From an uncultured Methanobrevibacter sp. (GTDB taxonomy: Archaea > Methanobacteriota > Methanobacteria > Methanobacteriales > Methanobacteriaceae), in assembly GCF_905235195.1 (NCBI RefSeq), contig NZ_CAJOKH010000036.1, positions 1 to 32,401 of the forward strand: DNA of 32,401 nucleotides, in the 5' to 3' direction. Both the position numbers and the translations under genes were made by a program. This document shows positions 17,041 through 25,715 of this stretch, one piece after another (position 1 is the first letter of the stretch; each line of letters begins with the position of its first letter). The notes under the pieces are model-generated. The model worked only from the letters and a program-made list of their open reading frames with translations. It was not told the origin of the DNA and ran no database searches.

Positions 17041-18315
17041 TTAAAAATCATCTTTAGCTATTTTGACAGCACAATATTCTCCACACATTGCACACATTTC
17101 ATTATCATCTATTTTACATTTATCTTTATAAACTCTTGGTTTAGATGAATCAAGTGCAATTTCGAATTGTTTATCCCAATCAAAATCCCGTCTAGCTTGT
17201 GACATTTCATTTTCTTTCTCCCAAGCTTTTTCAAGACCAAGAGATACATCTGCAACTTCAGCAGCTATTTTAGTTGCAATAACACCTTCTTTAACATCTT
17301 CAAGTGAAGGTAAAGATAAATGTTCTGCAGGGGTCACATAGCATAGGAAATCTGCTCCATTTGATGCAGCTATTGCTCCACCAATTGCTGAGGTTATATG
17401 GTCATAACCTGGTGCAATATCTGTTGGAATTGGTCCAAGTACATAGAATGGTGCACCATGACATAATGTTTTTTGAACTTCCATATTTGCTTTTATTTGG
17501 TTTAGTGGAATATGTCCTGGTCCTTCAACCATTACCTGGACTTTTTCTTCTTGTGCTCTTTTTACAAGTCCTCCAAGAGTTATGAGTTCTTGAATTTGCG
17601 GAATATCACTTGCATCATGTAAACATCCAGGACGTAGTCCATCTCCTAAACTTAAGGTTATATCATACTCATATGCTATTTCAAGTAAATAATCGTAATT
17701 TTCATATAATGGATTTTCACATTCATTGTGTAATATCCATGATGCTAAAAAGGTTCCTCCACGTGATACAACTCCCATTTTTCTTTTTTGATTTTGGATT
17801 TTAGGAATAATTTCTTTAGTTATGCCACAGTGAAGGGTCATATAATCAACACCTTCTTTTGCTTGAGATTCAATAACTTTAAAGAATAGATCTTTATCCA
17901 TATCAATAATTTCTTTATTGTTATTTAATGTATGAACTCCAGCTTCATAAATCGGTACAGTTCCTAGTGGAACATCTATTTCATTAAGTATTGATTTTCT
18001 AAATTCATTAAGTTTAGGCCCTGTACTTAAATCCATAACTGTATCTGCACCATATTCTACTGCAAGCTTTGCCTTTTTCAATTCAAGGTCTAAATCTTCA
18101 ATTTTACTTGATGAACCAATATTTGCATTAACTTTAGTTGTAAGGCCAGCTCCTATACCACAAGTATTAGTGTCACGATTAATATTTTTAGGTATTACAA
18201 TAGTACCATTAGCTAGCCCATGAAGAATTTTATTTACTTCCATTCTTTCATATTCTGCAACAGCTTCCATTTGTGGGGTAATATTACCTTTTATAGCTTC
18301 ACTCATTTGAGTCAT
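17041..18315 (-). CDS. thiC: phosphomethylpyrimidine synthase
   Basis: Radical SAM enzyme that rearranges aminoimidazole ribotide into hydroxymethylpyrimidine phosphate for thiamine. The 424 residues include GIGAGLTTKVNANIGSS, GADTVMDLSTGP, TLHCGIT and EGPGHIPLNQI, all typical ThiC segments. The non-canonical cluster motif is at the extreme C-terminus: C-AM-C-GEYC (CxxCx4C), within the last 20 residues. It lacks the N-terminal extension of bacterial and plant ThiC, as other archaeal members do. The start is ATG 18315, with GAGGGAT 3 nt upstream. I see no TPP riboswitch signature upstream. DNA ligase follows 48 nt downstream. Confidence 0.94.
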   Translation of the reverse strand: MTQMSEAIKGNITPQMEAVAEYERMEVNKILHGLANGTIVIPKNINRDTNTCGIGAGLTTKVNANIGSSSKIEDLDLELKKAKLAVEYGADTVMDLSTGPKLNEFRKSILNEIDVPLGTVPIYEAGVHTLNNNKEIIDMDKDLFFKVIESQAKEGVDYMTLHCGITKEIIPKIQNQKRKMGVVSRGGTFLASWILHNECENPLYENYDYLLEIAYEYDITLSLGDGLRPGCLHDASDIPQIQELITLGGLVKRAQEEKVQVMVEGPGHIPLNQIKANMEVQKTLCHGAPFYVLGPIPTDIAPGYDHITSAIGGAIAASNGADFLCYVTPAEHLSLPSLEDVKEGVIATKIAAEVADVSLGLEKAWEKENEMSQARRDFDWDKQFEIALDSSKPRVYKDKCKIDDNEMCAMCGEYCAVKIAKDDF

Positions 18316-18653
18316 TTAATCCCTCTTTAAAAATGATTTAAAGTTCTTTAATTCATTAATTTCTAAATTTTAATCTTTAATATTTAGTATTAGTTTTTCA
18401 TTGGTATTTAAAAAAATTTAATTGGAATTACAATTAGAATTTAATTAAATTTCAATAAGAATTTCAATAAAATTTATTTATTTATTAGTTTATATTTTTT
18501 AAGAATTTTTTCTTTAAAATTAGTTTTTTATTAAATTCTTTTAATGCTTTTATTAATTTATTTAATTATTATTTAATAATTTCATTTTGTTAAATTATTA
18601 TTTATTAAATTATTTTAAATAGGATAAAAAGAGTTTATTATTTTTTTGGAATA

Positions 18654-18757
18654 TATAATATTATAATATTTATTTTTTCTGTACTAATTTAATTTTTTCT
18701 TAGTTTATTAAGGAGGATTAATTTTTTTTTATTTAAAATAAATATTATAATATTATA
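18654..18757. repeat. perfect 23-bp inverted repeat with 57-bp centre
   Basis: Positions 18654-18676 (TATAATATTATAATATT followed by TATTTT) are exactly complementary in reverse to 18735-18757. No matching target duplication was found outside the arms. It may be a bidirectional terminator region between thiC's control region and cdc48's 3' end, or the remnant of a small element. Confidence 0.8.
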
Positions 18758-18766
18758 ATGTATTTT

Positions 18767-18870
18767 GGCTGTTTATTCATATTAAACAGTCAATTGTAAA
18801 TTTAATTATGAATTTTATTTTTAATTTGTAATGGATAGTGATAGGGATTTAAATCCCTATTTTCTCCATT
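18767..18870. repeat. two further hairpins downstream of cdc48
   Basis: GGCTGTTTA (18767-18775) faces TAAACAGTC (18783-18791) across 7 nt, with one non-Watson-Crick position. ATAGGGATTTAAATCCCTAT (18841-18860) is a perfect 20-bp palindrome, flanked by AATGGA (18830-18835) and TCCATT (18865-18870), so the stem extends outward. On the minus strand these would lie in the 3' untranslated region of cdc48. Confidence 0.7.
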
Positions 18871-18908
18871 TATTTTTATTTCTTTTGGAGGTTAAAAATA
18901 TTTAATAT

Positions 18909-21125
18909 CTAGAGATATTGAACCATTTCATCTTGGCTTTGTTTAAATGCATTAGGTTTAACTTTCTCCATAGCTTCATTAAATGCACTCATATCAACTT
19001 TTTCTGCATCCATACTTTCTCTTAAAGTTAACATTGCAGCTTCACGACATACTGCTTCAATGTCTGCTCCGACATATCCTTCAGTACGTTTAGCTAATTT
19101 TGAAAGTTTTACATTATCTGCAAGAGGCATTTCATTTGTATGTACCTCAAAGATTTTAAGCCTACTTTCTTCATCTGGAGTCTCAACTTTAATGTGTCTG
19201 TCGAATCTTCCAGGTCTCATTAAACCAGGATCTATAATATCTGGTCTGTTTGTTGCTGCAATAATTGCAACATCATGTAAATCTTCCATTCCATCAATTT
19301 CAGTAAGTAATTGATTGACTACTCTTTGAGTAACATTAGAACTTCCGCTATCGCCACGTGTATTTGCTATAGAATCTATTTCATCGAAGAAGATTACAGT
19401 AGGCGCAGTTTGCCTTGCTTTTCTAAATACTTCTCTTACTCCTTTTTCTGATTCTCCAACCCATTTTGATAAAAGTTCAGGACCTTTAATTGCAATAAAG
19501 TTTGCATCACTTTCACTTGCAACTGCTTTTGCAAGTAAAGTTTTACCGGTTCCTGGATCACCATATAATAAAATTCCTCGTGGAGGTTCTACATGGAATT
19601 TTTTAAACTTATCTGGGTATTTTAACGGCCATTCTATTGCTTCTTGTAATTCTTGTTTTGCAGTTTCAAGTCCACCAATGTCAGACCATTTAATATCAGG
19701 TATTTGTACAAGAACTTCTCTTAAAGCTGAAGGTTGGATTTCTTTCAATGCTTCTTTAAAGTCAGCGTTATTAACAATAATCTTTTTAAGAGTTTCTTCT
19801 GGAATTTCTTCATCAGATTTATTAATCTCAGGTATGATTCTTCTAACTACTCTCATTGCAGCTTCTTTACATAATGACTCTAAATCTGCACCTACAAATC
19901 CATGGGTGCTTTCAGCAATTTTATCAAGCTCTACGTCCTTACTTAAAGGCATAGTTCTTGTGTGAATTTCCATAATTTCTCTTCTCTCTTCCCTATCTGG
20001 AACACCTATTTCGATTTCTCTATCAAATCTTCCAGGTCTTCTAAGTGCTTGATCTAATGAATCTGGTCTATTGGTTGCTCCAATAACAACAACCTGTCCT
20101 CTAGAATTAAGACCATCCATTAATGTTAGAAGTTGTGCAACGGTCCTTCTTTCTACTTCACCTTGGGTTTCTTCCCTTTTTGGTGCAATAGCATCAAGTT
20201 CGTCTATAAATATAATAGATGGTGCATTTGCTTCTGCTTCTTCAAAGAATTCCCTAAGGTTTTCTTCAGATCCTCCTACATATTTACTCATAATTTCAGG
20301 CCCATTTATTGAAATAAAATGAGCATCACTTTCACTTGCAACTGCTTTTGCAAGTAAAGTTTTACCAGTTCCAGGAGGCCCATGCATTAAGACTCCTTTT
20401 GGTGGTGCAATACCTAATCTTTCAAAAAGTTCTGGCCTTTTAAGAGGTATTTCAATCATTTCTCTAACTTTTCTTACTTCTTCTTTAAGACCACCAATAT
20501 CTTCATAACTTACATTAACAAGATTAGTTACACCTTCAAGTTTAGATATATCTACAGGATGATCTTGAAGGTCAATTTGTGTATTAGGACCTACTTTTAC
20601 AACTCCTGTTGGATGGGTGGATACAACAGCGAATTTTAACTCACCCATCGGGGAAATATCCATAAAATTATTAAACATATCATCAAATGGATTTCCACCT
20701 TGATTTTGCATCATTGGAGGTTTAATACCAGAACCTACAATGTCTCCTTTAGTCATTACTTTGTTTAAGAATAATCCTCTAATATCTCCTTGGATTTTCA
20801 CATTATTTTCAGTTGGTGCAAGAACTACTTTTTTAGCAATTTTTACACTTGCTTTTTTTACTTCTATTTCTTCACCAATTGATGCACCTGAATTTTTACG
20901 AATAGTACCATCCATTCTTATAATTCCAAGACCTATATCAGATTGTGATGAAACAACAGTTGCAGCAGTGGTTTTAGATCCTTTTATTTCAATTAAATCT
21001 CCTTCTTCAAGACCTAATTCTCCCATTGCATTTGGGTCAATTCTTACAATTCCTTGACCAATATCACGTTGAGATAATGCTTCTGCAACTTTCAATGTTG
21101 GGGTTTTGATATTATCATCAACCAT
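18909..21125 (-). CDS. cdc48: Cdc48/VAT-type AAA ATPase (p97 family)
   Basis: Hexameric unfoldase that feeds proteins to the proteasome, 738 residues. The N-domain (1-about 200) has the double-psi barrel motif [12 protein letters not shown] and an extra Gly/Phe-rich insert around 135-160. D1: Walker A GPPGTGKT at 249-256, Walker [10 protein letters not shown] (Asp308, Glu309), arginine finger region RRPGRFDR. D2: Walker A reads GDPGTGKT at 522-529 where most members have GPPGTGKT, Walker [10 protein letters not shown] (Asp581, Glu582), MRPGRFDR. The protein ends in VQYL. The start is placed at ATG 21125, because AGGAGATGAT would overlap the in-frame ATG 9 nt upstream. It has a long leader with a candidate heat-shock operator. 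Confidence 0.95.
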   Translation of the reverse strand: MVDDNIKTPTLKVAEALSQRDIGQGIVRIDPNAMGELGLEEGDLIEIKGSKTTAATVVSSQSDIGLGIIRMDGTIRKNSGASIGEEIEVKKASVKIAKKVVLAPTENNVKIQGDIRGLFLNKVMTKGDIVGSGIKPPMMQNQGGNPFDDMFNNFMDISPMGELKFAVVSTHPTGVVKVGPNTQIDLQDHPVDISKLEGVTNLVNVSYEDIGGLKEEVRKVREMIEIPLKRPELFERLGIAPPKGVLMHGPPGTGKTLLAKAVASESDAHFISINGPEIMSKYVGGSEENLREFFEEAEANAPSIIFIDELDAIAPKREETQGEVERRTVAQLLTLMDGLNSRGQVVVIGATNRPDSLDQALRRPGRFDREIEIGVPDREERREIMEIHTRTMPLSKDVELDKIAESTHGFVGADLESLCKEAAMRVVRRIIPEINKSDEEIPEETLKKIIVNNADFKEALKEIQPSALREVLVQIPDIKWSDIGGLETAKQELQEAIEWPLKYPDKFKKFHVEPPRGILLYGDPGTGKTLLAKAVASESDANFIAIKGPELLSKWVGESEKGVREVFRKARQTAPTVIFFDEIDSIANTRGDSGSSNVTQRVVNQLLTEIDGMEDLHDVAIIAATNRPDIIDPGLMRPGRFDRHIKVETPDEESRLKIFEVHTNEMPLADNVKLSKLAKRTEGYVGADIEAVCREAAMLTLRESMDAEKVDMSAFNEAMEKVKPNAFKQSQDEMVQYL

Positions 21126-21172
21126 AATAATCATCTCCTTAATGTGATAATTTAATAAATTTTATATTTTTT

Positions 21173-21229
21173 TATGAAAGCTATAATTTATTTATTTTTT
21201 TATTTTTTATATGAAAGCTATAATTTATT
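21173..21229. repeat. 20-bp direct repeat in the cdc48 leader
   Basis: TATGAAAGCTATAATTTATT occurs at 21173-21192 and again, identical, at 21210-21229 (period 37). Both copies lie between the predicted cdc48 promoter and its start codon. They could be protein-binding sites, RNA elements, or a simple duplication. Confidence 0.8.
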
Positions 21230-21380
21230 AACCTTTTGTACTTAAAATATTATAATTCTTTCTTTTTAATTTTTTTATATTATTTTCATATAATTTATTA
21301 ATTATAAGCTTTAAATTTTATTTATATAAAATAAATCATTATTTAACTTTTGATTTGAATTTTATATTTTATTTTTTTTA

Positions 21381-21397
21381 AGTTACTTTTTGTAACT
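21381..21397 (-). promoter_or_regulatory. candidate heat-shock-type operator at the cdc48 transcription start
   Basis: AGTTAC-N5-GTAACT is a perfect 6+6 palindrome. It overlaps the start predicted from the promoter at 21418-21433. The arrangement and core (AC-N5-GT) resemble the CTAAC-N5-GTTAG site of the Archaeoglobus HSR1 regulator and the TnnCnnnnnGnnA core of Pyrococcus Phr sites, both of which control AAA ATPase/Hsp20 genes. The match is by memory; function is inferred. Confidence 0.5.
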
Positions 21398-21417
21398 ATA
21401 ATTAAATTGTTGGCGAA

Positions 21418-21433
21418 TATATATAAATCTTTC
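21418..21433 (-). promoter_or_regulatory. strong archaeal promoter for cdc48
   Basis: The minus strand reads CGAAAGA then TTTATATATA (box A 21427 down to 21418), a near-ideal BRE plus TATA. The start is expected about 26 nt from the box centre, near 21396, which makes the leader about 270 nt long. That length is unusual and leaves room for a second promoter closer to the gene. Confidence 0.6.
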
Positions 21434-21600
21434 GATTTTAGTAATATTTTATTATAAAATAGTAATACTTTTATTATTTTATTTTAAAAAATTTCTTTAT
21501 TTTAAAAGTAAATAGTAATTGTTTAAATTAAATAAAGAATAAGTTTATATATTTTAAAAAACCTAATTAAATAATAGCCAAATAAAGAAAAATAGAGTTA

Positions 21601-22917
21601 TTATCTAATTTTGGCTCCAAATCCTAAAATTAATTCCTTAATATCTTCAGCTGATTCTTCAGATAAACTTTCAATTTCAAAGGTATAACTGACTTTACCC
21701 TTATCAATTTGTGGCCCATTATAGGTATCAGTTAATTTTACAGAAGAAATATTTGGAACTTTCAATAGGGTATCTTTAATTATAGTACTATCTGAACATT
21801 CTTCAAAGAGACAACTTATAGAATATGTGTAAATTTTCCAATTTTTCTTCTTCCATTCAAATAATTCTTCTTCTGTAAGTATTATAATATTAGATATTTT
21901 TAATTTGTATTCTCTATTACTATTGTTTCGAGTACTTTTAAGTATTACAAAACCGTCTTTTAATTCTTTAACAATACCAACATGAACACTTTGTGAGTAG
22001 ATGTGTTGGAGACCTATTTCTCTTCCAATAGATGAATGTAGTTGTTTTTCTTCATTAGTTAATGCGGCAATTGCTTTATCACTTCTTCCAAGTGCTGCTT
22101 TAACATCACCCATATGTTTTTTTGCATTAATGGTAATTTCTCTAAATTTCTCTTCATCCTCTCTTAATAGCACATCTTTAATTTCACATGTAGCATCAAT
22201 AAAACTTTGACGTATATGATTACCATTTTTATTTTCGGTTTGGATTGAATAAGTTAAATATGGGTTTTGTGATGTAATACGTGCAATTATATCAATCATT
22301 AGATTGTAAATAGGACTTTCATAATTTTCTGTATCTTTAAGATTAATATTTAATTTTTCAATGGTGGATGCAATTGAAATATATGAAAAGTGAGTTAAAA
22401 CCTGTACTATTCCCATCATATAATCATGATGTTCTGGTGTGGTTTCAATTATTCTCATATTTTTATTTTTTAAAAAATTGTAAATTTTGGGATACCATTT
22501 TCCTTTTACAGTCGGAGTTAAAACAATTACTTGTCCTTCTAAACTAGGTGTACGTGGTCCGAAAATTGGATGGGTTGGTATAAACTCTACTTCACTGTTT
22601 AAACATTCTTCCATAGTTTCTGTAGGTTTCATTTTAATTGATGTAACATCAATCATAACTGATCCTTTTTTCATTTTCCCTGCAAGGTTTTTAATCACCT
22701 CAACAGTATTTGCTATTGGAACGGCAATAATAAGTATATCTGAATTTTTTGCAACATAATCATTATCAGTTGTAAAGTCTACATTTAATTTTTTACTGGT
22801 TTCGATTCCTGATTTTTTATCTCTACCAGTAATAGTCACATTAAAGTTTTCACATTTAAGGTATGATGCAAGTGTTTTTCCAAGACCTTTTGTTCCACCA
22901 ATAATTCCAATCTTCAT
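21601..22917 (-). CDS. tyrA: prephenate dehydrogenase, methanogen type with C-terminal extension
   Basis: Oxidatively decarboxylates prephenate to 4-hydroxyphenylpyruvate for tyrosine. Of 438 residues, 1-about 150 form the Rossmann fold: MKIGIIGGTKGLGKTLA, AVPIANTVEV, DVTSIK, then His116 in THPIFGPRTPSLEGQ. The helical dimerization domain follows (HHDYMMGIVQVLTHF). The last 150 residues or so are an extra domain, with a KOW/Sm-like stretch (VHVGIVKELKDGFVILKS) followed by an ACT-like segment (YTFEIESLSEESAEDIKELI), probably regulatory; this extended form is known from methanogens. The start is ATG 22917, since the fold begins there; an in-frame GTG 9 nt upstream has no good ribosome binding site. 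Arogenate specificity cannot be excluded. Confidence 0.9.
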   Translation of the reverse strand: MKIGIIGGTKGLGKTLASYLKCENFNVTITGRDKKSGIETSKKLNVDFTTDNDYVAKNSDILIIAVPIANTVEVIKNLAGKMKKGSVMIDVTSIKMKPTETMEECLNSEVEFIPTHPIFGPRTPSLEGQVIVLTPTVKGKWYPKIYNFLKNKNMRIIETTPEHHDYMMGIVQVLTHFSYISIASTIEKLNINLKDTENYESPIYNLMIDIIARITSQNPYLTYSIQTENKNGNHIRQSFIDATCEIKDVLLREDEEKFREITINAKKHMGDVKAALGRSDKAIAALTNEEKQLHSSIGREIGLQHIYSQSVHVGIVKELKDGFVILKSTRNNSNREYKLKISNIIILTEEELFEWKKKNWKIYTYSISCLFEECSDSTIIKDTLLKVPNISSVKLTDTYNGPQIDKGKVSYTFEIESLSEESAEDIKELILGFGAKIR

Positions 22918-23483
22918 TATACCCACAAAATTCTTTGATTTTTTTTAATTTGTTTAATTTATTAATATTTTTTCATTATAATTTTTTATTCTTCTAATAT
23001 AAAATTATTTATTTAAAATTTTAAAATTAAGGTAATGATTATTAAAAAAAGCATTAAATTAAAATAAATTAATTTATTTTATTTAACTACTATCTATAAT
23101 TTTTATACTAAATTTAGATAAAGACAATTATATTTAAAAAATTAATTAAAGATTTAATACATAAGACTAATAATCAAATCATAACATTAATTAATTTTAT
23201 TAAATTATTAATAATATAATAATTGATATTTTAGTTTCAATTTTATATAATTTAATTTCAATATTATTAAATATGATTATTGATAGTTTAATTTCATTAA
23301 ATATTTGATTTAATATTTAATAGTTTAGTTTAAATATTTTTATTAATAATTTCTTAAAATTTTAAAACAAGTATTCATTAATAATTTCTTAAAATTTTAA
23401 AACAAGTATTCATGTTAATATTTCAGTATTTTAGTATTATTTTAATTATTTATATCCTTAACATTGTGAATTTAGGTGGACAA
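22918..23483. other. divergent control region between tyrA and pelA
   Basis: 566 bp of AT-rich DNA with many degenerate repeats (GATAGTTTAATTTCA-like steps, 23220-23340). Its clearest feature is the exact 35-bp tandem duplication at 23342-23411. No gene is visible. Promoters for both flanking genes must lie here, but none stands out. Confidence 0.5.
23342..23411. repeat. perfect 35-bp tandem duplication upstream of pelA
   Basis: Units at 23342-23376 and 23377-23411 are identical and directly abutting. Each begins ATTAATAATTTCTTAAAATT and ends ACAAGTATTC. The second unit ends 72 bp before the pelA start codon. Being exact, the duplication looks recent. Confidence 0.92.
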
Positions 23484-24545
23484 ATGAAAATAGTTGGTAA
23501 AAATCAAAAGGAAGGGAAAATGGATATTATTCCTGAAACTTTAGATGATCTTTGGCATTTATCTCATATTATCCAAGAAGGAGATGATATTAGTTCTGTT
23601 ACTACAAGACGTATACAGGATACAAGTGGTGATAAGCTTAGAAGTGATAGAGGTGTTAAAAAAACCTTTGTTTTGGGAGTTCATGTTGAATCTATAAGTT
23701 TCCATATGTTCACTGCTAAATTACGTTTAACAGGTACTATTACAAAAGGTCCGGAAGATTTAATTCCTTTAGGTTCTCATCATACTGTGGAAGTTAAGTT
23801 TAATACTCCTATTACGATTAAAAAAGAAAAATGGTCTAAATGGGCATTAGATAGGCTTGATTTAGCTATGAAATCTTCTAAAAAATTATCTGCAATCATT
23901 GTTTTAATTGAAGATGGTACGGCTACATTAGGTCTTATTCGTCAATATGGAATAGAATATTATGGTCCAATACAGTCTAATATTTCTGGTAAGAGGATAA
24001 TTGATAAAAATCGCCCAAAAGAACAAATAGAATTTTATCAACAAATTGTTAAAACCTTATTTAAATTTAAAGATATACAGAATATTGTAATTGCAGGACC
24101 AGGATTTTCAAAAGAAAACTTTTATAAATTCCTTGAAGATAACTATTCAGACCTTGCAGAAAAATCCATTTTAGAAGCTACTGGTTCTTCTGGAAGGGTA
24201 GGTATTAGTGAAGTTTTAAAGAAAGGGACTGTTGAAAAGTTAACCTCAGAAAATAGAATAGCATTTGAAATGAAAGATATTAATGACATGTTAAAATTAC
24301 TTTCAACAAATCATGAACTTGTTGTTTATGGAAAGGATGAAGTAAATAATGCAGTTAATATGGGTGCTGTGAAAAAACTACTTGTTAGAGATTTAAATAT
24401 TAATTCAGAGGGTATGGAATCTATTATGAATTTATGTGAAAATATGGGAGGTAAGGTTAGTATAATAAGCAGTGAACATGAAGGGGGAGAACAATTAAAT
24501 GCTTTAGGTGGTGTGGCCGCAATATTAAGATATCCTATAAAATAA
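23484..24545 (+). CDS. pelA: mRNA surveillance protein pelota (aPelota/Dom34)
   Basis: Ribosome rescue factor that, with aEF1A and ABCE1, splits stalled ribosomes; in archaea aEF1A delivers it because Hbs1 is missing. The 353 residues match the family. Residues 1-about 130 are the Sm-like domain A (ETLDDLWHLSHIIQEGD, SVTTRR near the decoding-site loop). Domain B has IIVLIEDGTATLGLI, without the GGQ motif of release factors, as expected. Domain C includes NIVIAGPGFSKENF, TGSSGRVGISEVL and the C-terminal LGGVAAILRYPI. The ATG at 23484 is chosen because AGGTGGA lies 3 nt upstream; the frame stays open 72 nt further but that stretch is unrelated and hydrophobic. Confidence 0.94.
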   Translation: MKIVGKNQKEGKMDIIPETLDDLWHLSHIIQEGDDISSVTTRRIQDTSGDKLRSDRGVKKTFVLGVHVESISFHMFTAKLRLTGTITKGPEDLIPLGSHHTVEVKFNTPITIKKEKWSKWALDRLDLAMKSSKKLSAIIVLIEDGTATLGLIRQYGIEYYGPIQSNISGKRIIDKNRPKEQIEFYQQIVKTLFKFKDIQNIVIAGPGFSKENFYKFLEDNYSDLAEKSILEATGSSGRVGISEVLKKGTVEKLTSENRIAFEMKDINDMLKLLSTNHELVVYGKDEVNNAVNMGAVKKLLVRDLNINSEGMESIMNLCENMGGKVSIISSEHEGGEQLNALGGVAAILRYPIK

Positions 24546-24760
24546 TTTTTTTCGATTTTTTTTTAATTAATATTAATTCTATGATTTAACTTCTATTTTT
24601 AAATGCTGTCAATAGTTATTTTATTTTTTAACTTGTAATTTAATAATTTATTTTTTTTTAATAGATAAATATTATATAAGATTAGTTAAATAAATTATAT
24701 TTAATATTATTATAATTTTAAAAAATTTTTAATCTTTTTAATTGTTGATGTTGTGTTTTT

Positions 24761-25693
24761 ATGTATTCTGGAGTGATAAATGCATTAATACAAGTTTTCT
24801 TTATAACATTTTTTGCTACTATGGCATTAGATATTATTATGAGAAAATTAGGTAAAAGGGGATTTATTCACAATCTTTATCCCAATGTAAGGGGCGGAAC
24901 TCCAAGAGGAGTTGGATTAGTATTATTTTTCGTTTTAAGTTTTTATGTACCTGATAAATATAGTGATCTTATACTTATAATAGGTTTATTTGCATTTATG
25001 GATGATATTCTTGGAAGAAGTAGAATTTCTCATTACAATATGCAATGGGGTCAATTATTTAGAGGAATCGGTATGATTCTTGTAATGGTTGCAGGGTTCT
25101 GTCTTGGTTTAGGACTATCTTCAATATTCATTGCACTTTTAATTCAACCATTAAATATATCAGATATGCAGCCAGGTTCTACATGTATTGTAACATTAAT
25201 AATTAGTTCTATGGTTTTAGTTTTAACATTATTATTTAATGTTAACCCTGCAGATGAATTACTACCTTCATTTTATACTCCATTACTAATAATTGTTGCA
25301 ATACTTGCTTATTGTCCTCTTGACTTTGCAGGTAAAATTATGTTAGGTGAAGTTGGAAATCATTCAATTGCTATTGCTTTAGGTATTTCATTTTATTTAC
25401 TTGGAGGTCTTCCTGCTGTTTTAATATTTGGTTTAATTACATCAATATTAATTGCATTTGTTAGAAGAAATACTCTAAATGTATTCTTTACTCATAGAAT
25501 GGGATTATTTAATCCAGTATTTTGTGATTATTTGATGGATGTTTTAACAGGTGGAGGCCTTGGAGATTTCATTAGAAAGCTCATTTGGAAAAATAAACAA
25601 CCAATTGTTAATAATAATCTTTTAATTTTATTAGGTGCTAGAAGATTGGTTTATAATCCTGCAGCTCACAGATCTGGCTTTATTAATTATTAG
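24761..25693 (+). CDS. MraY-like glycosyltransferase family 4 membrane protein (probable pseudomurein synthesis)
   Basis: 310 residues with about eight to nine membrane helices. It resembles the MraY/WecA phosphoglycosyl transferases that move a sugar-phosphate from a UDP-sugar to an undecaprenyl-type lipid. Visible landmarks are PNVRGGTPRG (41-50), equivalent to the cytoplasmic PxxRGG motif, and Asp81-Asp82 in FMDDILGR, which bind Mg in the family. KIMLGEVGNHSIA is equivalent to the MFxGDxGS loop. The family NxxNxxDG loop is weak here. In Methanobacteriales, divergent MraY-like proteins sit with Mur ligases and are thought to start pseudomurein lipid precursors; that role is inference, supported by the MurG-like gene 22 nt downstream. 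Confidence 0.75.
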   Translation: MYSGVINALIQVFFITFFATMALDIIMRKLGKRGFIHNLYPNVRGGTPRGVGLVLFFVLSFYVPDKYSDLILIIGLFAFMDDILGRSRISHYNMQWGQLFRGIGMILVMVAGFCLGLGLSSIFIALLIQPLNISDMQPGSTCIVTLIISSMVLVLTLLFNVNPADELLPSFYTPLLIIVAILAYCPLDFAGKIMLGEVGNHSIAIALGISFYLLGGLPAVLIFGLITSILIAFVRRNTLNVFFTHRMGLFNPVFCDYLMDVLTGGGLGDFIRKLIWKNKQPIVNNNLLILLGARRLVYNPAAHRSGFINY

Positions 25694-25715
25694 CTATTAT
25701 GTTGTGGTAGATATA

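Larger units (their letters stand above)
18316..18908. other. 593-bp spacer between cdc48 and thiC with hairpins
   Basis: No gene seen. The half nearest thiC (18316-18600) must hold the thiC promoter, but no clear box A is visible. The other half has three inverted repeats in a row, at 18654-18757, 18767-18791 and 18830-18870. Two plus-strand AGGAGG-like stretches (about 18710-18718 and 18885-18893) have no start codon after them. Confidence 0.6.
21126..21600. other. cdc48 leader and control region
   Basis: About 475 bp between tyrA and cdc48. It holds the ribosome binding site (AAGGAGATGAT on the minus strand), two copies of a 20-bp repeat, a palindrome at 21381-21397 and a strong minus-strand promoter at 21418-21433. 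The stretch 21440-21600 is AT-rich and takes the tyrA 5'-unrelated side; no gene is seen. Confidence 0.6.

Noticed and set aside
18316-18600. TPP riboswitch upstream of thiC
   Set aside because: The conserved CTGAGA and related THI-box segments are absent on the minus strand.
18759-18800. Short plus-strand peptide after the 23-bp inverted repeat
   Set aside because: Only 13 codons, with no ribosome binding site at a suitable distance.
18841-18870. tRNA T-arm and CCA end (GGGATTTAAATCCC followed by TTTTCTCCA)
   Set aside because: The loop has the wrong length and lacks TTC, and no matching acceptor or anticodon arm lies upstream; it is a palindrome.
23412-23483. Extended N-terminus of pelota beginning at 23412
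   Set aside because: The 24 extra residues are hydrophobic and foreign to the family, and an ideal ribosome binding site precedes the ATG at 23484.
25635-25715. Longer MurG-like protein starting at 25635
   Set aside because: It would overlap the MraY-like gene by about 60 bp, and the GT-B fold and ribosome binding site both support 25716.
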